Positions 8,965-18,260 of a DNA stretch of 64,000 bases are shown piece after piece (positions within the stretch are counted from its first letter, which is position 1; the number at the start of each line of letters is the position of its first letter). The notes under the pieces are model-generated. The model saw only the letters and a list, made by a program, of their open reading frames with translations, was not told the origin of the DNA and made no database searches. Origin of the DNA: Cytophagales bacterium (GTDB lineage: Bacteria; Bacteroidota; Bacteroidia; Cytophagales; Cyclobacteriaceae); contig JADBYQ010000060.1 of the NCBI GenBank assembly GCA_020402945.1, positions 55,737-119,736 on the forward strand, in the 5' to 3' direction. A program made the position numbers and the translations under genes.

Positions 8965-9744
8965 ATGGCAAGACCGTTGATTTTAGTTTCTAATGATGAT
9001 GGCATTACGTCTCGAGGGATTTTGAACCTCGTGAATGTTATGAAAGAATTGGGTGAAGTGATTGTAGTTGCACCAGATGGCCCTCAGTCGGGAATGGGTC
9101 ATGCTATAACTGTGGGCGATACACTTCGTTTAAATGAATCATTTATTTTTGAAGGCGTTCGTGCGTTTGAGTGCAGTGGTACACCTGCTGATTGTATCAA
9201 GATGGCACGGCACTTTGTGCTGAAAGATGAACGGCAGCCAGATGTTGTTGTAAGTGGAATAAATCACGGAAGTAACACAAGCATTAGTGTACTGTATTCC
9301 GGAACGATGTCGGCAGCGATTGAAGGTGCCATCGAAGGAGTGCCTGCCATCGGTTTTTCGTTGTGCGACTACAGCCACAAAGCTGACTTTTCACACACGG
9401 CACCCTTTGTAAAAAAAATTGCGGAGCAAGTGTTGAGAAAGGGGCTTCCGAAAGGTGTTGCTTTGAATGTGAATATTCCTGCCAAAAGGCAGGAGGAAAT
9501 TAAGGGCATTCGTGTAGGCAGACAAGCAAACGCTAAATGGGTAGAAGAGTTTGACCAGCGCTTTGATCCTTACGGACGACCGTATTTTTGGATGACAGGT
9601 AACTTCGTCAATTTCGACAAGGCAGAAGATAATGACGAGTGGGCTATTGCTAATAACTATGTGTCAGTGGTGCCTTGCCAGTTTGACTTAACTGCTCATC
9701 AGGCAATTGCTCAATTAAATGAAGACTGGGAAATTCTGCGCTAG
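8965..9744 (+). CDS. surE: 5'/3'-nucleotidase SurE
   Basis: A metal-dependent nucleoside monophosphate phosphatase of 259 residues, the normal SurE size. The N-terminal SNDDGITSRGI carries the metal-binding Asp pair. PDGPQSGMGHAITV and the strictly conserved VVSGINHGSNTS follow, then YSGTMSAAIEGAIEG and GVALNVNIPA. SurE proteins act in the cytoplasm on nucleotides, especially in stress and stationary phase. The gene follows the hypothetical secreted protein after 2 bases and faces the histidine kinase gene tail to tail across a 4-base gap. Confidence 0.95.
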   Translation: MARPLILVSNDDGITSRGILNLVNVMKELGEVIVVAPDGPQSGMGHAITVGDTLRLNESFIFEGVRAFECSGTPADCIKMARHFVLKDERQPDVVVSGINHGSNTSISVLYSGTMSAAIEGAIEGVPAIGFSLCDYSHKADFSHTAPFVKKIAEQVLRKGLPKGVALNVNIPAKRQEEIKGIRVGRQANAKWVEEFDQRFDPYGRPYFWMTGNFVNFDKAEDNDEWAIANNYVSVVPCQFDLTAHQAIAQLNEDWEILR

Positions 9745-9748
9745 TTCA

Positions 9749-11224
9749 CTATGTACTAGGCTTAAATGACGCAGTAAACGTAGTGCCTACTTCCAAACTG
9801 CTCGTCACGGTTACGTTTCCTCCTAACGCCTCACATTGCGTTTTTACTAAGTACAAACCGAGGCCTTTGCCTTCCACATGATTGTGAAAGCGGCTGTAAA
9901 GGGTAAAAATTTTATGACCATAAGTGTCCAGATCAATCCCAACCCCGTTATCTTTTACTTCCAGAAAAAAAAGATCTCCACGAAATCCTGATTTTACTTC
10001 TACAACAGGTTTTCGATCTGGATGCCGGTACTTGATTGCATTTGATATTAAGTTGATAGCTATACTATCTAAGTAAGGCCGAACGGTTCGAATGGATGTC
10101 ACCCCAGAAAAGTCGACTGTCAAAGTGGTATTTGTCTCTGTAATTTCTTTTTCAAGATTTAATCTGATCAAATCGAATTCTTCGGCCAGATCAATTTCCT
10201 GAACGGAAGAAATATTATTTTTTCTAATTTCCAGAATGGTATTCAAGTCTTTTACTACTCGATCTAGCTCCCTTGCCGCAGCGATTAAATTCTGTTGTAT
10301 TTTAGTCTCATCACTTTTCTCATTTGTTAGCTCCAGTAAATTGCCCAGCCCCAAGATGCGTGCAATAGGAGCACGTAGATTATGAGAGGACATGAACGCA
10401 AATTGCTCTAGCTGTTGATTGTACTCTACCAATTCCTTGGTTCGTTTGGCGATTTGATTTTCAAGGTCTTCGTTTTTTTCGAACAAGATCTGATGTTGCG
10501 CTTCAATGACTTTTCTGGCCTCTTCAATTTTATGATTTTGTTCCGCCACCTTATCCCGTTGGCTGGCAAGTTCCTCTCGACTCTGGACGAGTTCTTCATT
10601 TTGAGCCGCTATTTCTCCTTGATTTCTGATCAGGTCTACGTTCTGCTGTTCCAATTTATCAAACAAATCTCCCTGCTGTTGATAGAATATGTAACTCAAG
10701 GTGAAAATCAATAACAAAAGCCCAATATTGAGCGAGGTTATGAGCAAGTCATTGGTTTCGGTTATCAGTGCTGGAGCAACGACTGCTTCAGGGTTAAAGA
10801 TATGGAAGCCGAGAATTGCAATCACACCGAGACCAGCCCAAACTAACGATGCCCGATGGCTTAAAAGTAGCAGACCCATGATGGGTATCAACGAGAACCA
10901 AGCAATGACATAGGACTTAATGCCTCCGGAAAACAGACACAGAACAACAACGATCGTCCAGCACAAAAAGACAAACGAGTGCGATATCAATCGGAGGGAG
11001 GTTCCCCATTTGAAGGCAAACAATTGGAAGAGGAATAGGAGTGACGAAATAACCATCAAGATCCTGGCCACAACAAATCCTGTAGCGTAGGTATTGACCC
11101 AGTAGCCAATTCCAAAAAGTATTGAAACAACATTAAATTTGATTTGCAAAGTTGCAAGACGATGTTTTTTGGCATCTCGTGTCAGATTCTTTGGTAAGAA
11201 AAAGGATTCGATACTAGACCACAT
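9749..11224 (-). CDS. Membrane sensor histidine kinase with coiled-coil linker
   Basis: 491 residues. The first ~180 hold about six hydrophobic segments (LKWGTS-type loops between FVFLCWTIVVVLCLF and IGLLLLIFTLSYIFY), which could be an integral-membrane sensor. Residues ~185-275 are a long coiled coil (EELVQSREELASQRDKVAEQ). The HisKA box has the phospho-acceptor in FAFMSSHNLRAPIARILG. The HATPase domain shows N box AINLISNAIKYRHP, G1 KDNGVGIDLD and G2 GKGLGLYLVKTQ. No response-regulator gene is adjacent, so it is an orphan kinase with unknown signal. A TAnnTTTG-like box (TATCTTTG on the minus strand, 11239-11246) lies just upstream of the start. Confidence 0.93.
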   Translation of the reverse strand: MWSSIESFFLPKNLTRDAKKHRLATLQIKFNVVSILFGIGYWVNTYATGFVVARILMVISSLLFLFQLFAFKWGTSLRLISHSFVFLCWTIVVVLCLFSGGIKSYVIAWFSLIPIMGLLLLSHRASLVWAGLGVIAILGFHIFNPEAVVAPALITETNDLLITSLNIGLLLLIFTLSYIFYQQQGDLFDKLEQQNVDLIRNQGEIAAQNEELVQSREELASQRDKVAEQNHKIEEARKVIEAQHQILFEKNEDLENQIAKRTKELVEYNQQLEQFAFMSSHNLRAPIARILGLGNLLELTNEKSDETKIQQNLIAAARELDRVVKDLNTILEIRKNNISSVQEIDLAEEFDLIRLNLEKEITETNTTLTVDFSGVTSIRTVRPYLDSIAINLISNAIKYRHPDRKPVVEVKSGFRGDLFFLEVKDNGVGIDLDTYGHKIFTLYSRFHNHVEGKGLGLYLVKTQCEALGGNVTVTSSLEVGTTFTASFKPST

Positions 11225-11304
11225 ATTGCTTGTGCAAACAAAGATAACCTCTACAAGTTTGAATTTCTTCTAAATTATTCTTTGCCCGCTTCACATGTAC
11301 CGTT

Positions 11305-13809
11305 TTAGGCAGGATCGACATCAAAAATAATCTTGGCGTTTCTGAATTCCTTTATTTCCTTCAGATTTTCAGCGATATCAAATAATTGTTTCTTTATTCC
11401 TCCAAGTTTTCCCTGGTCGCGCCCGATCTTAATAAGTATCGACATCAAGAACTCATTTCTTATTTTTGATATCATGGGTTCTCCCGGCCCCACAATTTTT
11501 ATTCCCTTCTCATTTTTAGCAAGTTGATCGCTTAACCTGTTGGCAATGTCATTGGCCACTGTTTTGTTTGTATGCTTGATGGTAACACCAATAAGCCGAG
11601 AGAAGGGCGGATAAAAGAATTCTTGCCGGTCATTCAATTGTTCTTGAATAAATCCGCTCACATTATGGTTTACCACAAATGTAAAAAGAGGATGTTCCGG
11701 ATTTGATGTTTGTATCACCACTTTTCCTTTTTTCTCCCTTCGGCCAGAACGGCCACTTACCTGAGTAATCAATTGAAACGCCTTTTCGTAAGAGCGAAAA
11801 TCCGGAAAATGCATCATTCGATCAGCATCAAATACGCCCACTAAATTTACCTTATCAAAATCAAGACCTTTGGTGACCATTTGAGTTCCTACTAAAATAT
11901 CTGTCTCGCCTTTTTCAAAGCTGTTGATAATCGTTTCATAGCCGGATTTGGACCGCGTTGTATCTAGATCCATTCGTTGAATTCTCGCATCCGGAAAATA
12001 GAGTTTCAATTCTTCTTCCAGCTTTTCTGTTCCATACCCCAATGATTTAATTCTTTTAGACGAGCATGTTGGACACTGACTTGGCATATCCTCCTTGTAC
12101 CCGCAATAATGGCAAATCATGGCATGCCGATATTGGTGGTAGGTGAGACTTACCGAGCAATTGATGCACTTAGGTATCCACCCACAGTCTTCACATTCTA
12201 CCATAGGTGAATAGCCTCTTCTGTTTTGAAAAAGAATAACTTGTTCTTTTCTTGATAGGGACTCCTTTATTTCATTGACAAGCAGCGATGTAAACTCGCC
12301 TTTCATTGTTTTTCTTTTTCTCTCCTTTACCAGGTCGGCAAAAACTATATCTGGAAGTTGCGCTTCTCCAAAACGATCAGTGAGCGTAACCAACTGATAA
12401 CGCCCAGCCTGTGCGTGATAAAACGACTCGACAGAAGGTGTAGCACTTCCCACAATTACTTTAGCGTGATGAATTTGTGCCATAACCATGGCCACATCTC
12501 GCGCATGGTAGCGTGGTGCAGGTTCATGTTGTTTGTAGGAAGAATCATGCTCCTCATCTACAATGATGAGTCCAAGATTGTCAAAGGGTAGAAAAATAGA
12601 AGAACGAACGCCAACTACTAATTTGAATCTCCCAGAAAGAATACCGTTCCAAACTTCTACCCGTTCGTTGTCAGAAAATTTAGAATGATAAACGCCCATT
12701 GTGCCTCCAAAAATCTTTTTCAAACGAAAAACAATTTGTGTGGTGAGAGCGATTTCAGGCAATAGGTAAAGTACTTGATTTCCACCATCTAAAGCCCGCT
12801 TGATGAGGTCAATGTAGATTTCGGTCTTGCCACTTCCTGTAACTCCATGCAATAGAACTGTGCCTTTTTCATTGAGCCCCGATAGGACTTCGTTTCGAGC
12901 TACTTGTTGCTTTTCACTCAAAAGTAAAGGGGATACTTGCTCTGGATCTTCAAACCCAAAACGAGGAACAGCAATTTCAAATTCTTCCAGAATTTTAGCT
13001 TTGACTAAACTGGCGTAAGCGGCCGGGGAAATTTCTTTTGCCAGCAATGTTGATTTCGCCATCCCCCGTTGATTTAACTCAGGGTGAGAAAAAGCTGGAA
13101 CTTCCTGCAGATATAGTAAAATAACTTCCTCTTGTTTGGGTTTAGCCGAAAGAGCTTCAAAAAGATTTTCCAGACTTTTCTTTTTTACATATTCCGGAAC
13201 TAAACGAACATGCTTTTCAGTTTTTGGTTTGTATTTTTCTTTAATCTCCTCGTATAAAATGATGGCCATCTTGCCCACAAGTGATCGAAGAAGTGTATAG
13301 ATGTTTTTTGAATTGAGCAACGTGGTTACTTCTGTATAACTCAACGAGCTCTTTTGTAATCTATGAAGCAGCACCCACTCTTTTTCTGAAAACTCAAAGG
13401 AAGTATGGTCTGGATCAAAATTTGGGTTGATTTGAACTTTTGATTCGCTCGAGAGTTTAAGGCCAGATGGCAAAGCAGCAATCATTACTTCCCCAAGTGT
13501 ACATAGATAGTAGTCGGCTATCCATTGATAGAGTTTGAATTGCTGGGGGTAGATTACTTCACTCTCGTCTAATAGCTCGAGTATTGACTTCGCCTCATAG
13601 TCTTTCGGAGGATTCTCGTGAACAGAAAAAATGATACCTGTAACTATTTTCTTTTTGCCGAAAGGAACAATTACTCGCTGGCCGGTTCTGATTTTTTCGT
13701 TCAGCGTTTTTGGAACTCGGTACGTAAAAAGACGAGGAATAGGGACGGGAATAATCAGGTCGGCAAAAAGTGTCGAGGGTTCTTCGAATGCTAATTCACC
13801 ACTTGTCAT
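11305..13809 (-). CDS. priA: Primosomal protein N' (replication restart helicase PriA)
   Basis: Reloads the replisome at stalled forks. The 834 residues show the N-terminal DNA-binding domain (VPIPRLFTYRVPKTLN), Walker A in LLHGVTGSGKTEIY, the DEEH box in LIIVDEEHDSSYK and helicase motif III as VVGSATPSVESF. The zinc-binding insertion is complete, with eight Cys in the CEDCGWIPKCINC, CHYCGY and CPTC pairs. Motifs V-VI follow in DILVGTQMVTKGLDF and QLITQVSGRSGRREKKG. Length is normal. It lies between the histidine kinase and the NamZ-like gene, all on the minus strand, with gaps of about 60-80 bases. Confidence 0.97.
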   Translation of the reverse strand: MTSGELAFEEPSTLFADLIIPVPIPRLFTYRVPKTLNEKIRTGQRVIVPFGKKKIVTGIIFSVHENPPKDYEAKSILELLDESEVIYPQQFKLYQWIADYYLCTLGEVMIAALPSGLKLSSESKVQINPNFDPDHTSFEFSEKEWVLLHRLQKSSLSYTEVTTLLNSKNIYTLLRSLVGKMAIILYEEIKEKYKPKTEKHVRLVPEYVKKKSLENLFEALSAKPKQEEVILLYLQEVPAFSHPELNQRGMAKSTLLAKEISPAAYASLVKAKILEEFEIAVPRFGFEDPEQVSPLLLSEKQQVARNEVLSGLNEKGTVLLHGVTGSGKTEIYIDLIKRALDGGNQVLYLLPEIALTTQIVFRLKKIFGGTMGVYHSKFSDNERVEVWNGILSGRFKLVVGVRSSIFLPFDNLGLIIVDEEHDSSYKQHEPAPRYHARDVAMVMAQIHHAKVIVGSATPSVESFYHAQAGRYQLVTLTDRFGEAQLPDIVFADLVKERKRKTMKGEFTSLLVNEIKESLSRKEQVILFQNRRGYSPMVECEDCGWIPKCINCSVSLTYHQYRHAMICHYCGYKEDMPSQCPTCSSKRIKSLGYGTEKLEEELKLYFPDARIQRMDLDTTRSKSGYETIINSFEKGETDILVGTQMVTKGLDFDKVNLVGVFDADRMMHFPDFRSYEKAFQLITQVSGRSGRREKKGKVVIQTSNPEHPLFTFVVNHNVSGFIQEQLNDRQEFFYPPFSRLIGVTIKHTNKTVANDIANRLSDQLAKNEKGIKIVGPGEPMISKIRNEFLMSILIKIGRDQGKLGGIKKQLFDIAENLKEIKEFRNAKIIFDVDPA

Positions 13810-13869
13810 TACTTTGAGTCGAAAGTATGTATTCTATCAACAAAACTATCACTAATTTTCGATCGGCAG

Positions 13870-15012
13870 CTACACTCGCGAAGCCAGAAATATTGCCACA
13901 TTTACGGACCATTCTTTTGCATCGGTCAACTTTTCAATACTGGGGTTGTCAATGGATTTGCCTCCGCAAAACACATCATATGCGTTTGGGATTCCCAGGA
14001 GAAGATCCAGATGCTTTTCACCACTTGGGTTGGCAGCAGTTGGGTAAATAGCTGGCTTCAATTGTGATGAATAGTGAACGGAAAGGTAATTCATCAACCA
14101 CAACCCAACTTTAACGGGACTGAATTCTTTGTGGTTGGTAACTTGAAAATACAGACCGTAACAAAATTCGTTCGCATAGGTACTCCACATCGGTTGATAG
14201 GAGTAGGGGAAAGATTCGACCCCTTCGAAGTTATTGCTTTTGAAATCACGGTGAAGTTGAATCGCATTGAGCCAGGGCGCACCGATAACTCGGAAGGGAA
14301 ACGAAGTTCCTCTTCCCATATTTACATTCAAGCCTTCAAATAAACATGTACAAGGATAGAGCCAAACGGCTTGTATTTCATTCATTGATGGTGATGGTGG
14401 GATAAATGATAGCTCCACGTTATTACTAAAAGGAATAACTTCCCATTCGATGTCCAGTTGCCTTTCATGAATGAACCAACGGGTCAACTCTCCAAAAGAT
14501 TGTGAAAAGGTAAGTGGCATCGGCCAACGTCCGAGAAAAGACTGACAACTTGGTTCCAGCATGGGTCCTTCGATACTATCTAGACTACGTTGACTAAGGT
14601 TGGGTCTGTCCAGCACAATTATTTTTTTTCTGTTTGCCACGCAAGCTTCCAGCATATGGGTGATCGTCCACCAATACGTGTAAAAGCGGCAGCCAATATT
14701 GGGCAGATCGATCAGTATGATATCGATGTCTTCCAGATCACTGGAATGTGGTTTCATGCTTTCTCCGTAAAGACTTACGATAGGAAGTTTAGTGTAGGGG
14801 TCGTAGGCGTTTTTTTGTGCCACTCCATCTTCTCCTTGTGATAGAATGCCATGTTCTGGAGAAAATAGTTTTTTGATTGAGAAACCTTGACGTAAAAGTT
14901 CATGCGCAACTGGATACCCAGACCCAGAAAATGTAGCATGATTCGTGAGCAATCCCAACGGACGATCTTTCAGCTGCGCATAGTTCTCAGTAAAACAATC
15001 AACTCCTAACAT
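13870..15012 (-). CDS. DUF1343 / NamZ-like exo-beta-N-acetylmuramidase
   Basis: 380 residues of the DUF1343 family, whose characterised member NamZ removes terminal MurNAc from peptidoglycan fragments. Recognisable segments are GLLTNHATFSGSGYP, the KKLFSPEHGILSQGEDG block, PIVSLYGESMKP, IDIILIDLPNIGCRFYTYWW and GPMLEP. The protein starts directly with MLGVDCFTENYAQLKD and has no signal peptide, unlike many exported relatives. A cytoplasmic role in cell-wall recycling is therefore likely, though a mis-set start could hide a short leader. Downstream of the YyaL-like gene by 3 bases, so they form an operon. Confidence 0.88.
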   Translation of the reverse strand: MLGVDCFTENYAQLKDRPLGLLTNHATFSGSGYPVAHELLRQGFSIKKLFSPEHGILSQGEDGVAQKNAYDPYTKLPIVSLYGESMKPHSSDLEDIDIILIDLPNIGCRFYTYWWTITHMLEACVANRKKIIVLDRPNLSQRSLDSIEGPMLEPSCQSFLGRWPMPLTFSQSFGELTRWFIHERQLDIEWEVIPFSNNVELSFIPPSPSMNEIQAVWLYPCTCLFEGLNVNMGRGTSFPFRVIGAPWLNAIQLHRDFKSNNFEGVESFPYSYQPMWSTYANEFCYGLYFQVTNHKEFSPVKVGLWLMNYLSVHYSSQLKPAIYPTAANPSGEKHLDLLLGIPNAYDVFCGGKSIDNPSIEKLTDAKEWSVNVAIFLASRV

Positions 15013-15015
15013 TTG

Positions 15016-17022
15016 TCAGATTGTATTCAATTGGATTAACGCTGCCTTCACAGAATCAACCGGAAGTTGACATGTCATGTTTTGGCAAATATAGATTTTT
15101 GTTTTTTCATCACTTGCCTCCCTGCCGGTCAGCAAAGGCAACTCACTTTTGGTAATGGCCCCCGCGAAGGTGGCAAAAGGTAGATAGTGTTGAGCAAGTT
15201 CTTTCCGTAGTTGCTCAGCGTTGGTCCCCACGATGACCACTTCAATACTTGGCATAGAAATTTCTGTTGCTAGAATTGCCCAATGACACATGTAAATGGG
15301 TTCAGATTCAATGAGGGTTGATAAACGTACGAACATTGCTCTCGCCAAATCTTGCCAAGCCGACTTGTCTAGTAGAATACCTAATTTATATAAATTTCTT
15401 GCCATGACGGCATTGGAGGATGGGATAACATTGTCGAAAATTTCTTTTTTCCTGGCTATGAGTTGCTCGGCCAGGTTGCTGTTGAAGTGAAAATAGTTTT
15501 CTGCCTGGTCAAAAAAATCACTAATCGTATTTTCACACCAGCGCTCTGCATTTCTGAGATAAATCTCGTTAAATGTTACTTGATACAATGAAGTATAAGC
15601 TTGAATCAAGAAAGCATAATCGTCAAGAAACCCTATAGTAGCTGAGCATCTACCTTTGTATGATCGGTAAATTTTGTTTTCGTTGATCAAGTGAGTTTCA
15701 ATAAATCTGATCGCTTTTTCTGCGCACGCTAGGAAGGAGGGATCACCAAATGCTTTGTAGGCATCCGTTAGGCCTTGGATGGTCATCGCGTTCCAGCCGG
15801 TGAGGATCTTGTCGTCAAGGCCTGGTTTGATTCGCGCGTTCCTGGCTCCAAGAAGAATGTTAATGCTCTCACCTAATTTTTCGTTGGGTTCACGTTCACT
15901 CTGTCTTTTTAAAATATTCTTCCCATGTTCCCAATTTCCTTCGGGTGTAACACCAAAATAATCGATCACGATAGCTGTTTTTGATCCCAGTAGGGTCGAG
16001 ATTTCGTCATGCGACCAAACATAGAATTTGCCTTCCTCTCCTTCGCTGTCTGCATCGAGTGCTGAATAAAAACCACCTTCTGAATGAATCATCTCCCGTT
16101 CCAACCAGTGCACTGTTTCATAAACTACCGTTCGATAGAGTTTTTCGTTTGTCAAGCTGTAGGCTTCAGCGTAGAGACTCAATAGCTGCGCGTTGTCATA
16201 CAGCATTTTTTCAAAGTGAGGGGCAAACCATTCACCGTCTACCGAATACCGCGCAAATCCTCCACCGATTTGGTCGTAGATGCCTCCCGCAGCTATCTTT
16301 TGCAGCGTAAGATGAAGCATATCAATTGCTTTTTTGTTTTTGCTTATCTGGTAGTAGCGCGCGAGAAAGAGCCAAGTAGACGGCATGACAAACTTGGGTG
16401 CTTTTTCAATTCCCCCAAACGTAAAATCGAATCGATTTTCTAAGGTGTCAAACATCTTATCCAACATCTCACGCGAGATCGAGGTATTGTTGTCCAGCTT
16501 TTTAAATCGCTGTAGGTCTGATATTCCCAAATGATTTTTCAAGTCGTTGGCCGATGCCTCGATTTCGTTTCTTTTTTCTTTGAATGCTTTGGTTATCTGA
16601 AGTAGTAATTGTGCCCAGTTCTTTGGAGGAAAGTAAGTACCACCGAAAAACGGCTTTTGATCGGGTGTCAAGAAAACATTCAGTGGCCACCCACCATTTT
16701 GCTTCATGGCCTGAACGGCCTCCATATAGATTTGATCTATGTCGGGGCGCTCTTCCCGATCTAACTTGATGCAAACGAAATGCTCGTTCATCAATTCAGC
16801 GATGTCTTCATTCTCAAAGCTTTGGTGAGCCATCACATGGCACCAGTGACACGAGGAATATCCAATGCTTAATAGAATCGGCTTATCTTCTTTCTTTGCT
16901 TTGATTAGCGCTTCTTCGTTCCACTCAAACCAATCCACCGGATTGCTGGCATGCTGTAGTAAGTAGGGCGAGGTTGAGTGAATCAGTCGATTCGACTTTG
17001 ATGGATTTGTCATGCGATACAA
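15016..17022 (-). CDS. YyaL/SSP411-like protein (thioredoxin-like DUF255 + six-hairpin domain)
   Basis: 668 residues. The N-terminal DUF255 thioredoxin-like domain (about 10-170) contains [17 protein letters not shown] and the CHWCHVM redox-like motif, then [13 protein letters not shown] and FFGGTYFPP. The rest is an (alpha/alpha)6 barrel resembling glycosidases or epimerases: [34 protein letters not shown] and [16 protein letters not shown]. The biochemical role of the family is not settled. A second in-frame ATG at 17013 is a possible start. The following NamZ-like gene begins 3 bases downstream, indicating coupling. Confidence 0.92.
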   Translation of the reverse strand: MYRMTNPSKSNRLIHSTSPYLLQHASNPVDWFEWNEEALIKAKKEDKPILLSIGYSSCHWCHVMAHQSFENEDIAELMNEHFVCIKLDREERPDIDQIYMEAVQAMKQNGGWPLNVFLTPDQKPFFGGTYFPPKNWAQLLLQITKAFKEKRNEIEASANDLKNHLGISDLQRFKKLDNNTSISREMLDKMFDTLENRFDFTFGGIEKAPKFVMPSTWLFLARYYQISKNKKAIDMLHLTLQKIAAGGIYDQIGGGFARYSVDGEWFAPHFEKMLYDNAQLLSLYAEAYSLTNEKLYRTVVYETVHWLEREMIHSEGGFYSALDADSEGEEGKFYVWSHDEISTLLGSKTAIVIDYFGVTPEGNWEHGKNILKRQSEREPNEKLGESINILLGARNARIKPGLDDKILTGWNAMTIQGLTDAYKAFGDPSFLACAEKAIRFIETHLINENKIYRSYKGRCSATIGFLDDYAFLIQAYTSLYQVTFNEIYLRNAERWCENTISDFFDQAENYFHFNSNLAEQLIARKKEIFDNVIPSSNAVMARNLYKLGILLDKSAWQDLARAMFVRLSTLIESEPIYMCHWAILATEISMPSIEVVIVGTNAEQLRKELAQHYLPFATFAGAITKSELPLLTGREASDEKTKIYICQNMTCQLPVDSVKAALIQLNTI

Positions 17023-17050
17023 TGTATGATGTCACTTACTCCAAAACGAT

Positions 17051-17083
17051 ACAATAAAAAATGCCACGCTTTTGGCGTGGCAT
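17051..17083 (-). terminator. Rho-independent terminator of the RRM gene
   Basis: On the minus strand a perfect 9-bp stem (ATGCCACGC / GCGTGGCAT, 17061-17083, 5-base loop) is followed by TTTTTATTGT. It lies about 85 bases beyond the stop codon of the RRM protein gene and in front of the YyaL-like gene, so it should end the RRM transcript. Confidence 0.85.
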
Positions 17084-17167
17084 CAAAGTTCTTACTACTT
17101 CGGTGAACTCAGGCTACCGGACAATACCATTCAGTATCACCTACGTAGTACAAGTATTTCAAGTCGA

Positions 17168-17494
17168 TTAATAATCTCTGTTGAAATCGCCTCTGCGGAA
17201 ACCACCGCCACCGCCACCACGGTTGCCACCGCGGCCACCACCACTACCTTCTTCGCGTGGGCGAGCCTCGTTAACCACTAGGTTTTTGCCCATGAAATCA
17301 GCACCGTTGAGTTCATTGATAGCATTTTTTCCGGCTGTGTCGTCAGCCATTTCTACGAATCCAAAGCCACGGCTACGCTGTGTTACTTTGTCCATGATAA
17401 TTTTCGCAGAGCTTACTTCACCGTACTCGGAGAATAACTGCTTCATTTGTTCCTCGGTTGCCTTCCAGGGAATGTTGGCTACATAAATGTTCAT
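17168..17494 (-). CDS. Glycine-rich RNA-recognition-motif (RRM) protein
   Basis: A 108-residue RNA-binding protein. One RRM covers residues 1-80, with RNP2 as IYVANI near the N-terminus and RNP1 as RGFGFVEM. The tail (about 81-108) is glycine/arginine-rich, ending GGFRRGDFNRDY. Such proteins are common in Cytophagales and other bacteria and are often cold-induced, but the target RNAs are unknown. I take the start at MNIYVANIPWKATEEQ, where the RRM begins; the open frame extends 22 codons further upstream without homology. The gene is monocistronic, with a strong terminator downstream. Confidence 0.92.
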   Translation of the reverse strand: MNIYVANIPWKATEEQMKQLFSEYGEVSSAKIIMDKVTQRSRGFGFVEMADDTAGKNAINELNGADFMGKNLVVNEARPREEGSGGGRGGNRGGGGGGFRRGDFNRDY

Positions 17495-17673
17495 TTGTGT
17501 TTTTGAAATTAAGTGATAAAATGTTGCTGCTAAATCAATAAGTCCGAACCGACAATGCACTCACTAGGTGGGATACTTTCAGGTGGGTTTTACTTCATTA
17601 ACACTCAAATATAGCTATTTATTCAAAACAAAAGCAAATCGGGGTGTTTTATAGAGCCGGGTCAGTAATGCTT

Positions 17674-18153
17674 CTACTGATAGATTGCATTTTCCGCTAT
17701 AAACTTCTTCAAGCCTGCCATAGCAGTCGCACGGACTTTATTTTGAAGCAATGGCGACCAGCCGAGGAGTATTCCGGGAGTTCCTAACGCCATTCTGGTC
17801 TATTTCCAAAAGTCAAAATGGTCAATATGCCTTAAAATCAGCCCCTCTTTGAATTCAAAGTAGGCGTCAATCTTATTCAGCACTTTTCGACCTGTTCGCG
17901 AGAAAGAATAGGTTGCTTCCCAATGACAGGATCCTTTTCGATCATCAGCCTTTATCTGGTTGAAGGCAAGTGAAAAATTCTTGGCACTAACGGCTAACAT
18001 ATGCCACATGGCTTTGGCTTCTTTTCCCTTTAAATTTTGAAAGGCCGGGTCGCTGAATGTCACTTCTTCGTGGTAACAACTTTGCATGGTTTGCCAGTCT
18101 TTTTGTTGAAATGCAGTGTAAAACTTTTCAATAAGTTGTTCGTGTTGGTTCAT
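17674..18153 (-). pseudogene. NTF2/SnoaL-like protein interrupted by an in-frame TAG
   Basis: The first 117 codons encode an NTF2-like fold: MNQHEQLIEKFYTAFQQKDW, CYHEEVTFSDPAF and YFEFKEGLILRHIDHFDFWK, then TAG at 17800-17802. The same frame continues for 41 more codons (TRMALGTPGILLGWSPLLQN ... KKFIAENAIYQ) to TAG at 17674. From memory of the family, intact members read FYKW or FWRW followed by an ALG-PG-LLGW block at this point. The stop therefore looks like a TGG (Trp) to TAG change. The break removes about a quarter of the protein. The truncated form may be inactive or partly functional; a sequencing error is the alternative. Confidence 0.75.
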
Positions 18154-18260
18154 AACTTTCCTTTGGTGGATCGCCCGATCCGTTCGTTGATCAATTGTTT
18201 TTCAGAATCTGAAATATCAATTACATTGTAACTAGTTATCCTATACTGATTCTTAAAAAT

